This document shows, piece by piece, positions 45,084 to 54,842 of a DNA stretch of 64,000 bases. The position numbers were made by a program, and so were the translations under genes. The notes below the pieces were generated by a model. It searched no databases, was not told the origin of the DNA, and saw only the letters and a program-made list of their open reading frames with translations. Origin of the DNA: Alteromonas profundi (GTDB lineage Bacteria > Pseudomonadota > Gammaproteobacteria > Enterobacterales > Alteromonadaceae); contig NZ_JAAAWN010000019.1 of the NCBI RefSeq assembly GCF_010500865.1, positions 1 through 64,000 of the forward strand, given 5' to 3'. Numbering within the stretch: the stretch's first letter is position 1; each line of letters opens with the position of its first letter.

Positions 45084-46073
45084 CTATCTTGGCTCGATCT
45101 GCCTTACGTGGCGCTGCACAGAAATTAATGAGCCAAGTAACCCTAATGCAATGGAAAGGCCTAGCATTGTGAGTAACGCTGCGCCGGTTAAGCCAGTAAT
45201 ATTGAACTCTTTTTGATACATAGCCGCGAACGTCGCTATACTCGCGTCCATCCACCACAAAATAATAATCACACAAAACCAAGCTAATAGCCCGCCAAGA
45301 AGGCCGTACCAAAACCCTGTATATAAAAAGGGACGGTGGATAAAGGCATCGGTAGCCCCAACAAGCTTCATTACTACTATTTCGTCGTGTTTGTTTAAGA
45401 TATTAAGACGAATGGTATTGCCAATAATTAACACCACCGCAATAAATAGCAGCAAGCCGATAAGGGTCACCATATCACCGGCAATATTCACCAGTGCATA
45501 AAGACGTTCTAACCACTCTATATCTAATTTACCTACGTCCACCTCTCGCTGCTGCTTAAGCTTTGCTAACAAGGCCTTTGCAGATGTGGGTCCACCATGC
45601 TTTTCTGTAGGCGTGACGAGTACAACATCAGGAAGCGGGTTACTTTCAAGATAAGCAATAGCATCACCTAACCCCGATAGATGCTGAAATTCCTTTAGCG
45701 CATCATCGGCGGGTATATAAACTACCGAATCAATTTCTGACCACGTATTAAGCCTAGCAACTAGCTGCTGAGATTGAGTAGCGCTGATACTGGGCTTTAA
45801 AAATAACGAAATTTCCGATGCCTGATCCCAGCCTGCCGTTATCTTTTCGGTGTTTTTCACCATAATATACAAGGTGCTGGGTAAGGTAATACTTAACCCC
45901 AGTACGCCAATGGTCATGAGTGACGCGGCGGGCTGGCGCCATAGCTCGCCTAAGCTCGAAAGTGCTTGCCTAACATGACTTACAAAAACCATAACAATTG
46001 ACTGCACCAAGCCAATTTTAACTCTAGAGGCCCCTTGGCTACGGTTGGAAAACAAAATACTCATGATTGCCAA
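45084..46073 (-). CDS. ftsX: FtsX, membrane subunit of the divisome ABC complex
   Basis: A 329-residue inner-membrane protein that, with FtsE, controls septal peptidoglycan hydrolysis through EnvC. It has a cytoplasmic N-terminal part, TM1 (about 50-72), a periplasmic loop (about 73-195, with VVYIPADDALKEFQHLSGLGDA) and three further TM helices near 205-230, 255-280 and 297-318. Overlaps the ftsE stop by 13 bp. Confidence 0.97.
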   Translation of the reverse strand: MAIMSILFSNRSQGASRVKIGLVQSIVMVFVSHVRQALSSLGELWRQPAASLMTIGVLGLSITLPSTLYIMVKNTEKITAGWDQASEISLFLKPSISATQSQQLVARLNTWSEIDSVVYIPADDALKEFQHLSGLGDAIAYLESNPLPDVVLVTPTEKHGGPTSAKALLAKLKQQREVDVGKLDIEWLERLYALVNIAGDMVTLIGLLLFIAVVLIIGNTIRLNILNKHDEIVVMKLVGATDAFIHRPFLYTGFWYGLLGGLLAWFCVIIILWWMDASIATFAAMYQKEFNITGLTGAALLTMLGLSIALGLLGSLISVQRHVRQIEPR

Positions 46074-46753
46074 CCTTCATCAATGTTGTCATTTAGACCA
46101 TCGGTTATCATTTGCCCGTTCTTTAACGTCAAGGTGCGGTATTTCATGCGCGCAATTAACCCTAGGTCATGGGTGGCAATAAACACCGATACTCCCGCTT
46201 GATTAAAATCTTCAAACAGACGAATAATTTCCATGGAAAGTTTAGGGTCTAAATTGCCGGTAGGTTCATCGGCCAATAGCAATGGCGGTTTATTCACCAC
46301 GGCGCGGGCAATACCCACCCGCTGCTGTTCCCCCCCCGATAACATAATCGGCAAACATCGGCTCTTGTCTCTTAGGTCAACCATATCAAGTGCGGCATCA
46401 ACACGTTTGCCAATCTCTTTGTGTGTATAGCCTTCAATCACAAGAGGTAACGCTATATTATCGAATACGGTTTTATCCATCAGCAATTGATGGCTTTGAA
46501 AAATCATGCCTATATCACGGCGAATGTAAGCTATGTCGCGGCGAGTGATAGCATTAAGGTCGTGGCCGTTAATAAGCACGCGTCCTACCGTGGGACGCTC
46601 CATAATACTAATTAGTTTCAGTAGGGTACTTTTTCCCGCACCTGAGTGGCCGGTTAAAAAAGCCATCTCCCCAGGGGCTATATGGAAGTTCACCTTACTC
46701 AGTGCTCGTTGCCCACCGGGGTAAGTCTTGCTTACTTGCTCAAACTTAATCAT
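46061..46753 (-). CDS. ftsE: FtsE, ATPase subunit of the divisome ABC complex
   Basis: A 230-residue ABC ATPase: Walker A GHSGAGKSTLLKLI, Q-loop IGMIFQSHQLL, signature MLSGGEQQRVGIARA, Walker B LLLADEPTGNLD and switch His in FIATHD. Same order ftsY-ftsE-ftsX as E. coli, with 55 bp between ftsY and ftsE. Confidence 0.98.
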   Translation of the reverse strand: MIKFEQVSKTYPGGQRALSKVNFHIAPGEMAFLTGHSGAGKSTLLKLISIMERPTVGRVLINGHDLNAITRRDIAYIRRDIGMIFQSHQLLMDKTVFDNIALPLVIEGYTHKEIGKRVDAALDMVDLRDKSRCLPIMLSGGEQQRVGIARAVVNKPPLLLADEPTGNLDPKLSMEIIRLFEDFNQAGVSVFIATHDLGLIARMKYRTLTLKNGQMITDGLNDNIDEGWQS

Positions 46754-46808
46754 GCCTTGTCCCTACTGACGTCAGTGAAACCACTACTGTTTAGCCATCA
46801 ATGGCTTA

Positions 46809-48428
46809 TTATTGTGCTGACTCACCATTCTCAATTTCACTAAACAGGGCGTCAATAAACTCTTGTCCATTAAACTCACGCAGATCATCAATACCTTCGC
46901 CTACCCCAATGTATCTAATAGGTATACCAAATTGATCGGCAATAGAGAAGATAACGCCACCTTTTGCAGTACCATCTAACTTGGTTAGCGTAATACCTGT
47001 GAGCCCGACAGCTTCGTTAAATAGCTTCGCTTGACTAATGGCGTTTTGCCCGGTGCCCGCATCTAATGTAAGCATCACTTCATGGGGCGCGTTAGGAGTA
47101 ATCTTTTTCATTACCCGCACCACTTTCTTAAGCTCTTCCATTAGGTGGTTTTTATTTTGCAAACGCCCTGCAGTATCAGCAATTAACACATCGCATTTAC
47201 GTGATTTCGCTGCCTCTAGTGCATCGTAAAGCACAGATGCGCTGTCGGCCCCCGTATGCTGTGCGATAACCGGGATATTATTGCGCTCGCCCCACACCTG
47301 TAGCTGTTCTACCGCCGCCGCGCGGAATGTATCGCCTGCCGCAAGCATTACTTTTTTGCCCTGTTGTTCAAATTGCTTGGCAAGTTTACCTATGGTAGTT
47401 GTTTTGCCCACCCCGTTTACGCCCACCATTAAGATAACAAATGGGCCGTCTTCGGCACTATGGCTTGCCATTACATCGGGTAGCGGCTGATGCACTTTCG
47501 TTAGCATGTCAGACATCTGTTGCTTGAGAATATCAAGCAAGGCTTCTGCGTCTTTAAGGTCTTTTCTTGATGCACTATCTGTTAAGTGGGTGATGATTTT
47601 CTGGGTTGTATCCATACCCACATCGGCTACTAGTAGCTGGGTTTCTAAATCCTCGTACAACTCATCATCAATAGTTTTGCCTTTAAACAAACTAACAAAA
47701 CCACTGCCTAAGTTTGCTTTAGTACGCGACAAACTTTGTTTGAGGCGAGAAAACAGCGATTTCTTCTCTGGCTTGTGCGGTGCGATTGGTGCTTCCGACG
47801 TTTGTTTTATAGCCTCTTGGGCGGCTTCTGTAGGCGTTGCTTCAATTACCCGTTCGGTGGTAGATACTTGCTCACTAACGTTTGAGGTATCAAGTGTGAC
47901 ATCATCTACCTCAGGCTTATTCGCCTTAACTTCATCTTCTACTGGGGGCGCGAGCGTTACATCATTTTCTGGTGGAATTTCATCATCTAACCGCCCTACC
48001 GCTTCTTCTGCCGGCAATACCTTGTCTTCATCATCACTGCCAGGAACTTCAAGCTGGGCGTCTTCATGCACCTGCTCTGGCACAGCGTGATCTTGCTGTT
48101 CTTTCTTGTGAGAAGCAATATTCTGAGAACTGTCGTTGTCAGATGTGACATTCTCAGATGCGGTAATTTCCGCTGAGGCATCAAGGTTTTCATCTGCGTC
48201 TTGTGTAGCAGTCTGCTTGGTTTCTGCAGGTGTCTTTGCTACTTCAGAGGGGTTAACGTGTTCTGCGTTTTCGCTTTCTACATTGGTGTCTACACGCGTA
48301 TCGCTATTATCGGCACGGGCGGAATCATCAATGACACCGTCATCTACCGTTTTCTGCTCTTGGGTTTCTTGAGCTTTTTTCTTATCTGCTTTTTTGTTCT
48401 TGCTGAACCAGCCAAAAAGTTTCGACAT
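46809..48428 (-). CDS. ftsY: FtsY, signal recognition particle receptor
   Basis: A 539-residue GTPase that docks SRP-ribosome complexes at the membrane. A basic N terminus (FGWFSKNKKADKKK) precedes a long acidic, low-complexity A domain (about 20-235), then the helical N domain and the GTPase G domain with GVNGVGKTTTIGKLA, DTAGRLQNKNHLM and TKLDGTAKGG. Slightly longer than E. coli FtsY (497), because of the acidic part. Divergent from rsmD, as in E. coli. Confidence 0.98.
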   Translation of the reverse strand: MSKLFGWFSKNKKADKKKAQETQEQKTVDDGVIDDSARADNSDTRVDTNVESENAEHVNPSEVAKTPAETKQTATQDADENLDASAEITASENVTSDNDSSQNIASHKKEQQDHAVPEQVHEDAQLEVPGSDDEDKVLPAEEAVGRLDDEIPPENDVTLAPPVEDEVKANKPEVDDVTLDTSNVSEQVSTTERVIEATPTEAAQEAIKQTSEAPIAPHKPEKKSLFSRLKQSLSRTKANLGSGFVSLFKGKTIDDELYEDLETQLLVADVGMDTTQKIITHLTDSASRKDLKDAEALLDILKQQMSDMLTKVHQPLPDVMASHSAEDGPFVILMVGVNGVGKTTTIGKLAKQFEQQGKKVMLAAGDTFRAAAVEQLQVWGERNNIPVIAQHTGADSASVLYDALEAAKSRKCDVLIADTAGRLQNKNHLMEELKKVVRVMKKITPNAPHEVMLTLDAGTGQNAISQAKLFNEAVGLTGITLTKLDGTAKGGVIFSIADQFGIPIRYIGVGEGIDDLREFNGQEFIDALFSEIENGESAQ

Positions 48429-48515
48429 AGTGAGGACAAATCCTTATAAATTCTGCGCAAATTCGGCTACACTGGCCGGCTATTGTATGAACCAATGATA
48501 CCATTGTCAGCTACC

Positions 48516-49145
48516 ATGAAGCGAGTTTCTCGCCCGACTAGGGCAACATCTACGACAAAAAATAAAAATACCCGAAACAATGCCACTAAAACAGGGCAAA
48601 TTCGCATTATTGGCGGGCAGTTTCGCGGTAGAAAATTACCTGTGTTAAACGCACAAGGGCTTCGCCCCACTACAGATAGAAACAAAGAAACCTTGTTTAA
48701 TTGGTTAATGCATCATATTACCGACGCAAAATGCTTAGACGTATTTGCAGGTTCTGGAGGCTTGGGGCTAGAAGCGTTATCTCGCTATGCAAAATCCTGT
48801 GACTTTATTGAACTCGATAAGGCCGCAAGCCAACAGTTAAAAACCAATATCAGCAGTCTTGGTAACGCACGTAACGCCCATGTTTATAATAGCAATGCAC
48901 TTACTACCCTTGCACAGCTTGAAAATGGTCAATATGACGTGGTATTTGTTGACCCACCGTTTAATCAAGGTCTTCTCGGCCCTACCCTTGATGCATTAGA
49001 GCAATACAATCTCGTTAAATCTGGTAGCGTGGTTTACGTTGAACATGAAGCAAACTTAGCGTTGGTAGAACTTCCCGCTAACTGGCAGATAATAAAAGAT
49101 AAACGTACCACTGCGCTGCGCTATTGCTTGGTACAGGTAAACTAA
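48516..49145 (+). CDS. rsmD: 16S rRNA (guanine-966-N2)-methyltransferase
   Basis: A SAM-dependent methyltransferase acting on 16S rRNA in the 30S subunit. GQIRIIGGQFRGRKLPV, LRPTTDRNKETLFNWL, CLDVFAGSGGLGLEALSRYA (SAM loop) and the catalytic FVDPPF are all present. I use the ATG at 48516 (209 residues); an upstream ATG (48495) or TTG (48483) is possible, and no ribosome site decides between them. An 11-bp hairpin (49137-49166) covers the stop codon. Confidence 0.95.
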   Translation: MKRVSRPTRATSTTKNKNTRNNATKTGQIRIIGGQFRGRKLPVLNAQGLRPTTDRNKETLFNWLMHHITDAKCLDVFAGSGGLGLEALSRYAKSCDFIELDKAASQQLKTNISSLGNARNAHVYNSNALTTLAQLENGQYDVVFVDPPFNQGLLGPTLDALEQYNLVKSGSVVYVEHEANLALVELPANWQIIKDKRTTALRYCLVQVN

Positions 49146-49170
49146 CCCTTTTAGCGGTTAGTTTACGCTG
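49137..49170. terminator. hairpin over the rsmD stop codon
   Basis: Perfect stem GTAAACTAACC / GGTTAGTTTAC with an 8-base loop between convergent rsmD and yjaG. The tail GCTGAATTTT is a poor U tract. Confidence 0.6.
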
Positions 49171-49199
49171 AATTTTACCTCGGTGAGGTTAAGTGAGGC

Positions 49200-49781
49200 T
49201 TAGGCCAAATCTAGCCCTATATTTGAAATTCCTTCCTCTAACGCTACCTGTTTAAGAGATTGTGCTGCCTGCTGAGGTGAGGTGGCTTGTTCAATAGTAG
49301 ATAACAACTCATCTTGAACCGCTATTTCAAACATCATTAGTGGATGCTCTTTCACGGTTTCATCACTCGCTTCGCCACTGGCTAACAAGTAGGCTTCAAC
49401 ACTGCCTTGAGAGAGTTTACTTACCACTACTGCCCCTTGTGGGTCGTCACCGCCAATAAGGTTAAGTGCTGCTGCCACACCAATTGCCGCATCGATGGCC
49501 GGATACACGCCATAAGTATCGAAATCTTGCGTATCGGGCGTACCGAGCTCTACCTTTTCAAGTTGCACGGCAACGTTGAATTTACTTTTTGGTGCTTTTA
49601 CGGATTCCCAAATCAAATCAAGACAGGCACGAAGGTTTGCTGCCTCTTCGTACTCTGACACTTCACAAAAAAGTGCATAATTTGGGATCATTCTTTCTAA
49701 TAACGCCGCGCTATACGCAACCGCCTTCCAGCCTTCTAATTCGCGTACTCGCGCGAATATGTTTAGTTTTTGCTTTGCCAT
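49200..49781 (-). CDS. yjaG: YjaG-family protein (DUF416)
   Basis: A 193-residue cytoplasmic protein. RVRELEGWKAVAYSAALLERMIPNYALF in pieces and FDTYGVYPAIDAAIGV are conserved with E. coli YjaG. No catalytic motif is known, and its role is not established. Its ATG overlaps the stop of the yhgN-like gene by one base, so the two are coupled. Confidence 0.92.
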   Translation of the reverse strand: MAKQKLNIFARVRELEGWKAVAYSAALLERMIPNYALFCEVSEYEEAANLRACLDLIWESVKAPKSKFNVAVQLEKVELGTPDTQDFDTYGVYPAIDAAIGVAAALNLIGGDDPQGAVVVSKLSQGSVEAYLLASGEASDETVKEHPLMMFEIAVQDELLSTIEQATSPQQAAQSLKQVALEEGISNIGLDLA

Positions 49782-50383
49782 TACTCTACTCCGGTGGCGT
49801 GCATAAAGTACTGAGTTGCGCCATCCAGCAACATCTGAATTGCTATCATTACCAAAATCATACCCATAAGACGTTCCATAGCCACTAGGCCTCGCTCACC
49901 CAACAGCTTATGAAAAACGTTTGAAAACATTAAAATTACGGCACTTATACCCCAAGCTGCTCCTAACGCCATAGACCAATCTGTCATTCTATCAGGGCTT
50001 TGATTGGCCAATAGAATAAGTGCGGCTAAGGTGGAAGGCCCTGCTATCATAGGGATTGCAAGGGGAACAAGGAAAGGTTCTTCACCCACTGCTAAGCCAC
50101 TGGGATTACCTGAGGACGGGAATATCATCTTTAGTGCAATAAGGAACAGAATAATCCCCCCAGCAATACTTACCGTCTCTTGTTCAACATTTAAGAAATT
50201 TAACACCGACTGTCCGCTGAATAGAAAAAGAAACAAAATGACTAAAGCGAACAGTAACTCTCTTAGCAAGATAATTTGTCTGCGTCGAGGCTCTATGGAT
50301 TTAAGCACCGACATAAACACGGGCAGATTGCCTAATGGATCCATGATCAAAAATAACATAACCGCAGCCGACCAAGTGTCCAT
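49781..50383 (-). CDS. yhgN: MarC-family membrane protein YhgN
   Basis: A 200-residue inner-membrane protein with about six TM helices. LFLIMDPLGNLPVFMSVLK and GEEPFLVPLAIPMIAGPSTLA match E. coli YhgN along the whole length. MarC proteins were once linked to antibiotic resistance, but no transport function is proven. Couples to yjaG. Confidence 0.93.
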   Translation of the reverse strand: MDTWSAAVMLFLIMDPLGNLPVFMSVLKSIEPRRRQIILLRELLFALVILFLFLFSGQSVLNFLNVEQETVSIAGGIILFLIALKMIFPSSGNPSGLAVGEEPFLVPLAIPMIAGPSTLAALILLANQSPDRMTDWSMALGAAWGISAVILMFSNVFHKLLGERGLVAMERLMGMILVMIAIQMLLDGATQYFMHATGVE

Positions 50384-50671
50384 TAATTCAATATCTCCGA
50401 CATGTAAGTGCTAATGCGTATAAAACTATGTGTAACCTGAAGAAAAGACCAATGGCAAAAAAACGACTCGTAAATTCTGGAATTTAGGCTTAACTAATTA
50501 TATTACACGTAAAAACTGTGCCATTTACTGGTCACATTTGCTCTAATGGTATCGCAGAAATTCAGCATTGCTATAACTTAAACGAAAAAATACGCGATTT
50601 TTGCAATTAACACCTGTGCGTGTGTGATGTTAGAACCAAATTAAAAAATACCAACATAGGGGAATACGAAA

Positions 50672-50854
50672 ATGAGTTTAATGACGGTTAAAGAAGTTGC
50701 CGCCTACTTAGATATTCAAGAAGGGCGAGTAGAACGATTAGAGCGAGAAAGCCTATTAGTTGCTAAAGGCAAAGATGTAGATGGTAACCCCTTGTTTGAT
50801 AATTCAGATGTAGAGCGTTACAAACAATTGGCCGAACGGTTAGGTGGCCTTTAA
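50672..50854 (+). CDS. mini helix-turn-helix (excisionase/MerR-like) protein
   Basis: A 60-residue protein. MTVKEVAAYLDIQEGRVERLERESLLVAKG forms a winged-helix N-terminal part like that of excisionases and MerR regulators; FDNSDVERYKQLAERL closes the domain. A good AGGGGAA site precedes the ATG. It stands alone in about 670 bp between other genes, with no integrase or phage gene nearby, so it is more likely a small chromosomal regulator than an excisionase. Confidence 0.75.
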   Translation: MSLMTVKEVAAYLDIQEGRVERLERESLLVAKGKDVDGNPLFDNSDVERYKQLAERLGGL

Positions 50855-51016
50855 CCATCCCTATCGCCTAGTAGTACACTTCGCGTAGTTGCATACCCTA
50901 CTTAATAGGCCACACTGGGTTACGGCGCAATATGGGCAAGCAATGTGGGCAACCCGATAGCGAGTACATCTTATTTTTAACGCTGGCCACAACCCAACAG
51001 CGTAACAAGGTTTAAT

Positions 51017-51053
51017 AAAAGAGATACCAACACTGTGCTGGCATCTCTTTTTT
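51017..51053. terminator. bidirectional terminator after pepB
   Basis: AAAGAGAT-A-CCA pairs with TGG-C-ATCTCTTT (one mismatch), flanked by A and T runs, 3 bp after the pepB stop. Confidence 0.8.
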
Positions 51054-51055
51054 GA

Positions 51056-52342
51056 TTACTTAAAGTTATGAAGCATGCGCGCTATGGCGCGAATTCCCTT
51101 GGCTGTTGCACCTACAGGCATCTCTGGCGTTGGGCTACCATGGTAAGCGGCCGCAAGGTCAAGATGCACCCAGCCTTTTCCATCAGGGTTTACAAAACGT
51201 GATAAAAAGCCTGCCGCATTAGAAGCGCCACCACCGCCGCCGCCTTTCATCGGACGACTGTTGGCAGTGTCAGCAAAGGCTGATGGGCAGCGCTCAGCGT
51301 GAAATGGCTCTAGTGGCAACGGCCAGAAGCGTTCGTTCTCTTGCTGTGCAGCTTCAAGCATCTGCGCTCTTGCGTTGTCATCCATGGAGAAGACCCCGTG
51401 GTAATCTGAGCCCAGTGCTACCATAGCCGCGCCAGTAAGGGTGGCAGCATCTATAATAAGCGGGGCGCCGGTTTCTGTCGCAGCCATTAGGCCATCAGCC
51501 AACACTAACCGCCCTTCTGCGTCAGTATTAACCACTTCCACAGTTACCCCATTTTTATAGGTAAGTACGTCGCCAAGTTTGTAGGCATGTCCACTGATAA
51601 GGTTTTCAGCACAGCATAGAATAAGCTTAATACGCTTTTGAATACCTTGGGTTATTGCTAAACCTAGCGCGCCGGTAACCGTGGCGGCGCCGCCCATGTC
51701 ACACTTCATATCTAACATGCCTTCGCTAGATTTAATGCTATAACCGCCGCTGTCAAAGGTAATACCCTTACCTACAAGCACGGCATCAACGGGCGCTTCA
51801 CTGTCGCCTGTGGGATTAAAATCAAGTTCTAACATCACAGGAGGGCGCTCACTTCCTCGGCCTACGTTGTATATACCTACCCAACCCGCGTCATTTAACG
51901 CCTCACCCACTGTCATTGAATACGTAACCTTGTCTGCACCAAGTTCTTGCAACCAGTTAGCAGCGCGTTGGGCTAGTGTTTCTGGGCTAAGGTCTTCTGG
52001 GGTGTCGTTTACCAATTGACGGGTAAACAGCAGCGCTGCGTACTCTTGCGCTAACGTGGCTTTATCGCTATTGTCTGCCCACTCGATACTGGCAGGATTA
52101 CGAGCGCGGGTGAAGCTAAGCGCAAACGCCCATTGCTGCTCTTTCTGCCACTCACCCGTTAGGGTAACGCCTGCAAGGTTAAGACCGTCAAGTTTGCGCG
52201 CAGCTTGTGATATGGCTCGTTCATTGGGGCTTTCATCGGCAAGGTGAATAACCGCACCGGTTTCAGTAAAAGAAAGTCGTGCGTTGTCTCCCCATGGAGC
52301 ACCTGCCTTTTCATAACTCAGGCTAACGGTAAATTCTGCCAT
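51056..52342 (-). CDS. pepB: leucyl aminopeptidase-family PepB
   Basis: A 428-residue M17 metallo-aminopeptidase. The two-metal site is visible in GKGITFDSGGYSIKSSEGM, DMKCDMGGAATV and VVNTDAEGRLVLAD. The overall length and the short N-terminal domain match PepB rather than the longer PepA (about 500). It would finish peptide breakdown in the cytoplasm. Divergent from sfsA. Confidence 0.93.
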   Translation of the reverse strand: MAEFTVSLSYEKAGAPWGDNARLSFTETGAVIHLADESPNERAISQAARKLDGLNLAGVTLTGEWQKEQQWAFALSFTRARNPASIEWADNSDKATLAQEYAALLFTRQLVNDTPEDLSPETLAQRAANWLQELGADKVTYSMTVGEALNDAGWVGIYNVGRGSERPPVMLELDFNPTGDSEAPVDAVLVGKGITFDSGGYSIKSSEGMLDMKCDMGGAATVTGALGLAITQGIQKRIKLILCCAENLISGHAYKLGDVLTYKNGVTVEVVNTDAEGRLVLADGLMAATETGAPLIIDAATLTGAAMVALGSDYHGVFSMDDNARAQMLEAAQQENERFWPLPLEPFHAERCPSAFADTANSRPMKGGGGGGASNAAGFLSRFVNPDGKGWVHLDLAAAYHGSPTPEMPVGATAKGIRAIARMLHNFK

Positions 52343-52441
52343 TGCGCTTTTATCCTTATAAATTTATTAGATGTACTTTTATGTTGCTGCGTATTAATAA
52401 TACTAAAATGCTGGTAACCATTGTACTAGGAGGCTGTAAGC

Positions 52442-53143
52442 ATGGAATTCTCAACCCCCTTACTACGTGGCAAACTTATAAAACGATACAAACGTTTTTT
52501 AGCCGACGTAGAACTTGAAAATGGTGACCTTGTCACCGCCCATTGCCCAAATACAGGTGCAATGACCGGATGCGCTGAACCTGGGTACCCCGTTTATTTA
52601 AGCGAATCATCAAACCCGAAACGCAAACTCAAGTACACGTGGGAATTAGCGCAAACCTTTGATGGCGACTTTATTGGCATTAATACGCACAATGCTAACA
52701 AGTTGGTGGCGGAGGCGCTAAATAACAAGGCCATAGATGCATTTTCTCATATCGATAGCTGGAAAGCAGAAGTCACCCCTTTGGGGGCTGACAGCCGATT
52801 CGATTTTGCGGGTAACGACGCTGGACACACCCATTACATAGAAGTGAAATCGCTTACCTTAGCCCGCGGCAACCAAGGCTACTTTCCTGATGCGGTTACC
52901 ACCAGGGGCGCCAAACACTGTGAAACCCTTGCCAAGTTGGCTTTGCAGGGTATTAATACCAGTTTACTTTTTTGCGTACAGCATAGCGGCGTAAAAACCG
53001 TGCACATTGCAGATGATATCGACCCTAATTATGCCCAAGCCGTAGCGAACGCCGCCCAAGCAGGAGTAAATATCATGGCAGTGTCATGTTTAATCGATGA
53101 ACAAAAAATACTTATAAATCAATCGCTACCCATTATATTGTAA
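52442..53143 (+). CDS. sfsA: SfsA DNA-binding protein/nuclease-like
   Basis: A 233-residue SfsA family protein. It begins with the OB-like part (LLRGKLIKRYKRFLADVELENG in pieces), then NTGAMTGCAEPG and the PD-(D/E)XK-like core VKSLTLARGNQGYFPDAVT. A strong AGGAGG site lies 8 bases before the ATG. First gene of the run conserved with E. coli (sfsA-dksA-gluQ-pcnB-folK-panB-panC). The exact biochemical role is uncertain. Confidence 0.95.
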   Translation: MEFSTPLLRGKLIKRYKRFLADVELENGDLVTAHCPNTGAMTGCAEPGYPVYLSESSNPKRKLKYTWELAQTFDGDFIGINTHNANKLVAEALNNKAIDAFSHIDSWKAEVTPLGADSRFDFAGNDAGHTHYIEVKSLTLARGNQGYFPDAVTTRGAKHCETLAKLALQGINTSLLFCVQHSGVKTVHIADDIDPNYAQAVANAAQAGVNIMAVSCLIDEQKILINQSLPIIL

Positions 53144-53364
53144 AAAATAGGTTGATTTTTTTTAATTCACCTTCATATTTGCGCCTTGTTTTACTAGCCG
53201 GACGCACCTTAGCGTTTACTGGTAGCTGTGTTGAAGAGTGGTAAAAACGCCCTTCGACATAATAATTACATAGACACGAGTAATTGCCTGGAATGAGCGA
53301 GTCTGCTATAGATATGCGATTCATTCGGGACAAGATGGATGTCGTAGTGTAGGAGATGTGGCAC

Positions 53365-53814
53365 ATGCCAACAGGAAAAGAAGCAAAATCCTTGGGACTT
53401 TTAGCGCTTGCAGGTTTGCAGCCTTATCAACCCAAAGCGGATGAAGAATACATGGGCGAGCCGCAAATGGAACATTTCCGTTTGCTACTTAAAGCATGGC
53501 GCAACCAACTACGTGAAGAAGTTGACCGCACTGTAACGCACATGAAAGACGAAGCCGCCAACTTCCCCGATCCCGTAGATCGTGCAGCACAGGAAGAAGA
53601 GTTCAGTCTTGAGTTACGTACACGTGACCGTGAGCGTAAGCTTATTAAAAAGATTGAAAAAACCCTGAAGCGGATTGAAGAAGACGACTTTGGTTTCTGT
53701 GACCAATGTGGTATCGAAATTGGTATTCGCCGCTTAGAAGCCCGCCCTACAGCCGATCTTTGCATCGATTGTAAGACCATGGCGGAGATTAAAGAAAAAC
53801 AATTACAAGGTTAA
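53365..53814 (+). CDS. dksA: DksA, RNA polymerase-binding transcription factor
   Basis: A 149-residue ppGpp cofactor that reaches into the RNA polymerase secondary channel. The coiled-coil tip includes [19 protein letters not shown] (the conserved DxxDxA), and the zinc finger has CDQCGIEIG and CIDCK. I start at 53365: AGGAG lies 9 bases upstream, whereas an ATG three codons earlier touches that site directly. Confidence 0.98.
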   Translation: MPTGKEAKSLGLLALAGLQPYQPKADEEYMGEPQMEHFRLLLKAWRNQLREEVDRTVTHMKDEAANFPDPVDRAAQEEEFSLELRTRDRERKLIKKIEKTLKRIEEDDFGFCDQCGIEIGIRRLEARPTADLCIDCKTMAEIKEKQLQG

Positions 53815-53829
53815 TCGCCTGGTAATAAC

Positions 53830-53877
53830 CACACTGCTAGTGAACACGCTCACTGGCAGTGCGGCTTCTTTATTTTC
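53830..53877 (+). terminator. dksA terminator
   Basis: CACTGC-TA-GTGA pairs with TCAC-TG-GCAGTG (two mismatches), followed by CTTCTTTATTTT, between dksA and gluQ. Confidence 0.7.
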
Positions 53878-54813
53878 ATGAAATCACCCATTGACCCCAC
53901 TTCGTCATATGTAGGCCGCTTTGCGCCTTCCCCTTCTGGACTTCTCCATTTCGGCTCTCTTGTTACTGCGCTTGCAAGTTATCTTGATGCGAGAGGGCGT
54001 AATGGGCGCTGGTTAGTTAGAATGGAAGATATTGATGCCCCCCGTTGTGTGGCAGGCGCTGACAGCGAAATTTTACGAACTTTAGAGGCACACGGGCTTA
54101 ACTGGGACGGCGCGGTGCTCTATCAAAGTCAGCACCATGAACGTTATCAACATAAAATTGACCAGTTATTTGAAGATAACCGAGCCTACTACTGCGAGTG
54201 TACCCGCAAACAAATTAAAGCGATGGGCGGTCGCTATGACGGACGCTGTCGCGCTTTGGCCTTACCGCCATCAAAAGAGTGCGCCGTGCGACTCGTTTTA
54301 GCGCAACCATTAACGGGGTTTAAGGACGGTATTATGGGGCAGGTATCCCCTACTACCACCACGCCTGAAGATGTGGTTATTAAACGCAGAGATGGCCTCT
54401 ACTCATACAACCTAGTGGTGGCGCTAGATGATGCTTACCAAGGTGTTACACACATTGTCCGCGGCAGTGATTTACTTGACGTAACGCCTTTGCATCGCTT
54501 GGTTTACCGCACTTTAGCGTGCTCGCCAATAGACTATTGTCATATTCCGGTGGCCGCCGTAGCCCCAGGCAGAAAGCTCAGCAAGCAAAATCACGCTAAG
54601 CCTATTGATAATAAAATGGTGATGAGCAATCTTCTGCGGGCACTAGACTTTTTAGGCATGGGCAGCGTAATCTCTCTTATACAAGGAGATTATGACAGCC
54701 ATGAATCATTGCTTAGCGCGGCAGTTAACGAATGGGATAGAAAATTAGTCCCAAATACGGCTGAAATTATTGTCCATCGTAACGAATCCACTTATTATAG
54801 CGAACCTTTATAA
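53878..54813 (+). CDS. gluQ: glutamyl-Q tRNA(Asp) synthetase
   Basis: A 311-residue truncated glutamyl-tRNA synthetase paralogue that glutamylates queuosine in tRNA-Asp. It keeps the catalytic domain with the HIGH-like HFGS in APSPSGLLHFGS, the zinc ligands in YYCECTRKQ, and KLSKQ in RKLSKQNHA, and lacks the anticodon-binding domain. Located between dksA and pcnB as in E. coli (yadB). Confidence 0.96.
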   Translation: MKSPIDPTSSYVGRFAPSPSGLLHFGSLVTALASYLDARGRNGRWLVRMEDIDAPRCVAGADSEILRTLEAHGLNWDGAVLYQSQHHERYQHKIDQLFEDNRAYYCECTRKQIKAMGGRYDGRCRALALPPSKECAVRLVLAQPLTGFKDGIMGQVSPTTTTPEDVVIKRRDGLYSYNLVVALDDAYQGVTHIVRGSDLLDVTPLHRLVYRTLACSPIDYCHIPVAAVAPGRKLSKQNHAKPIDNKMVMSNLLRALDFLGMGSVISLIQGDYDSHESLLSAAVNEWDRKLVPNTAEIIVHRNESTYYSEPL

Positions 54814-54842
54814 TCATCGGAGAATCCGTCATCATTCATCGT

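Noticed and set aside
47506-48090. 194-residue ORF on the plus strand
   Set aside because: Antisense of the acidic low-complexity part of ftsY, Ser-rich by complementarity.
50672-50854. excisionase of an integrated element
   Set aside because: No integrase, attachment repeats or phage genes nearby.
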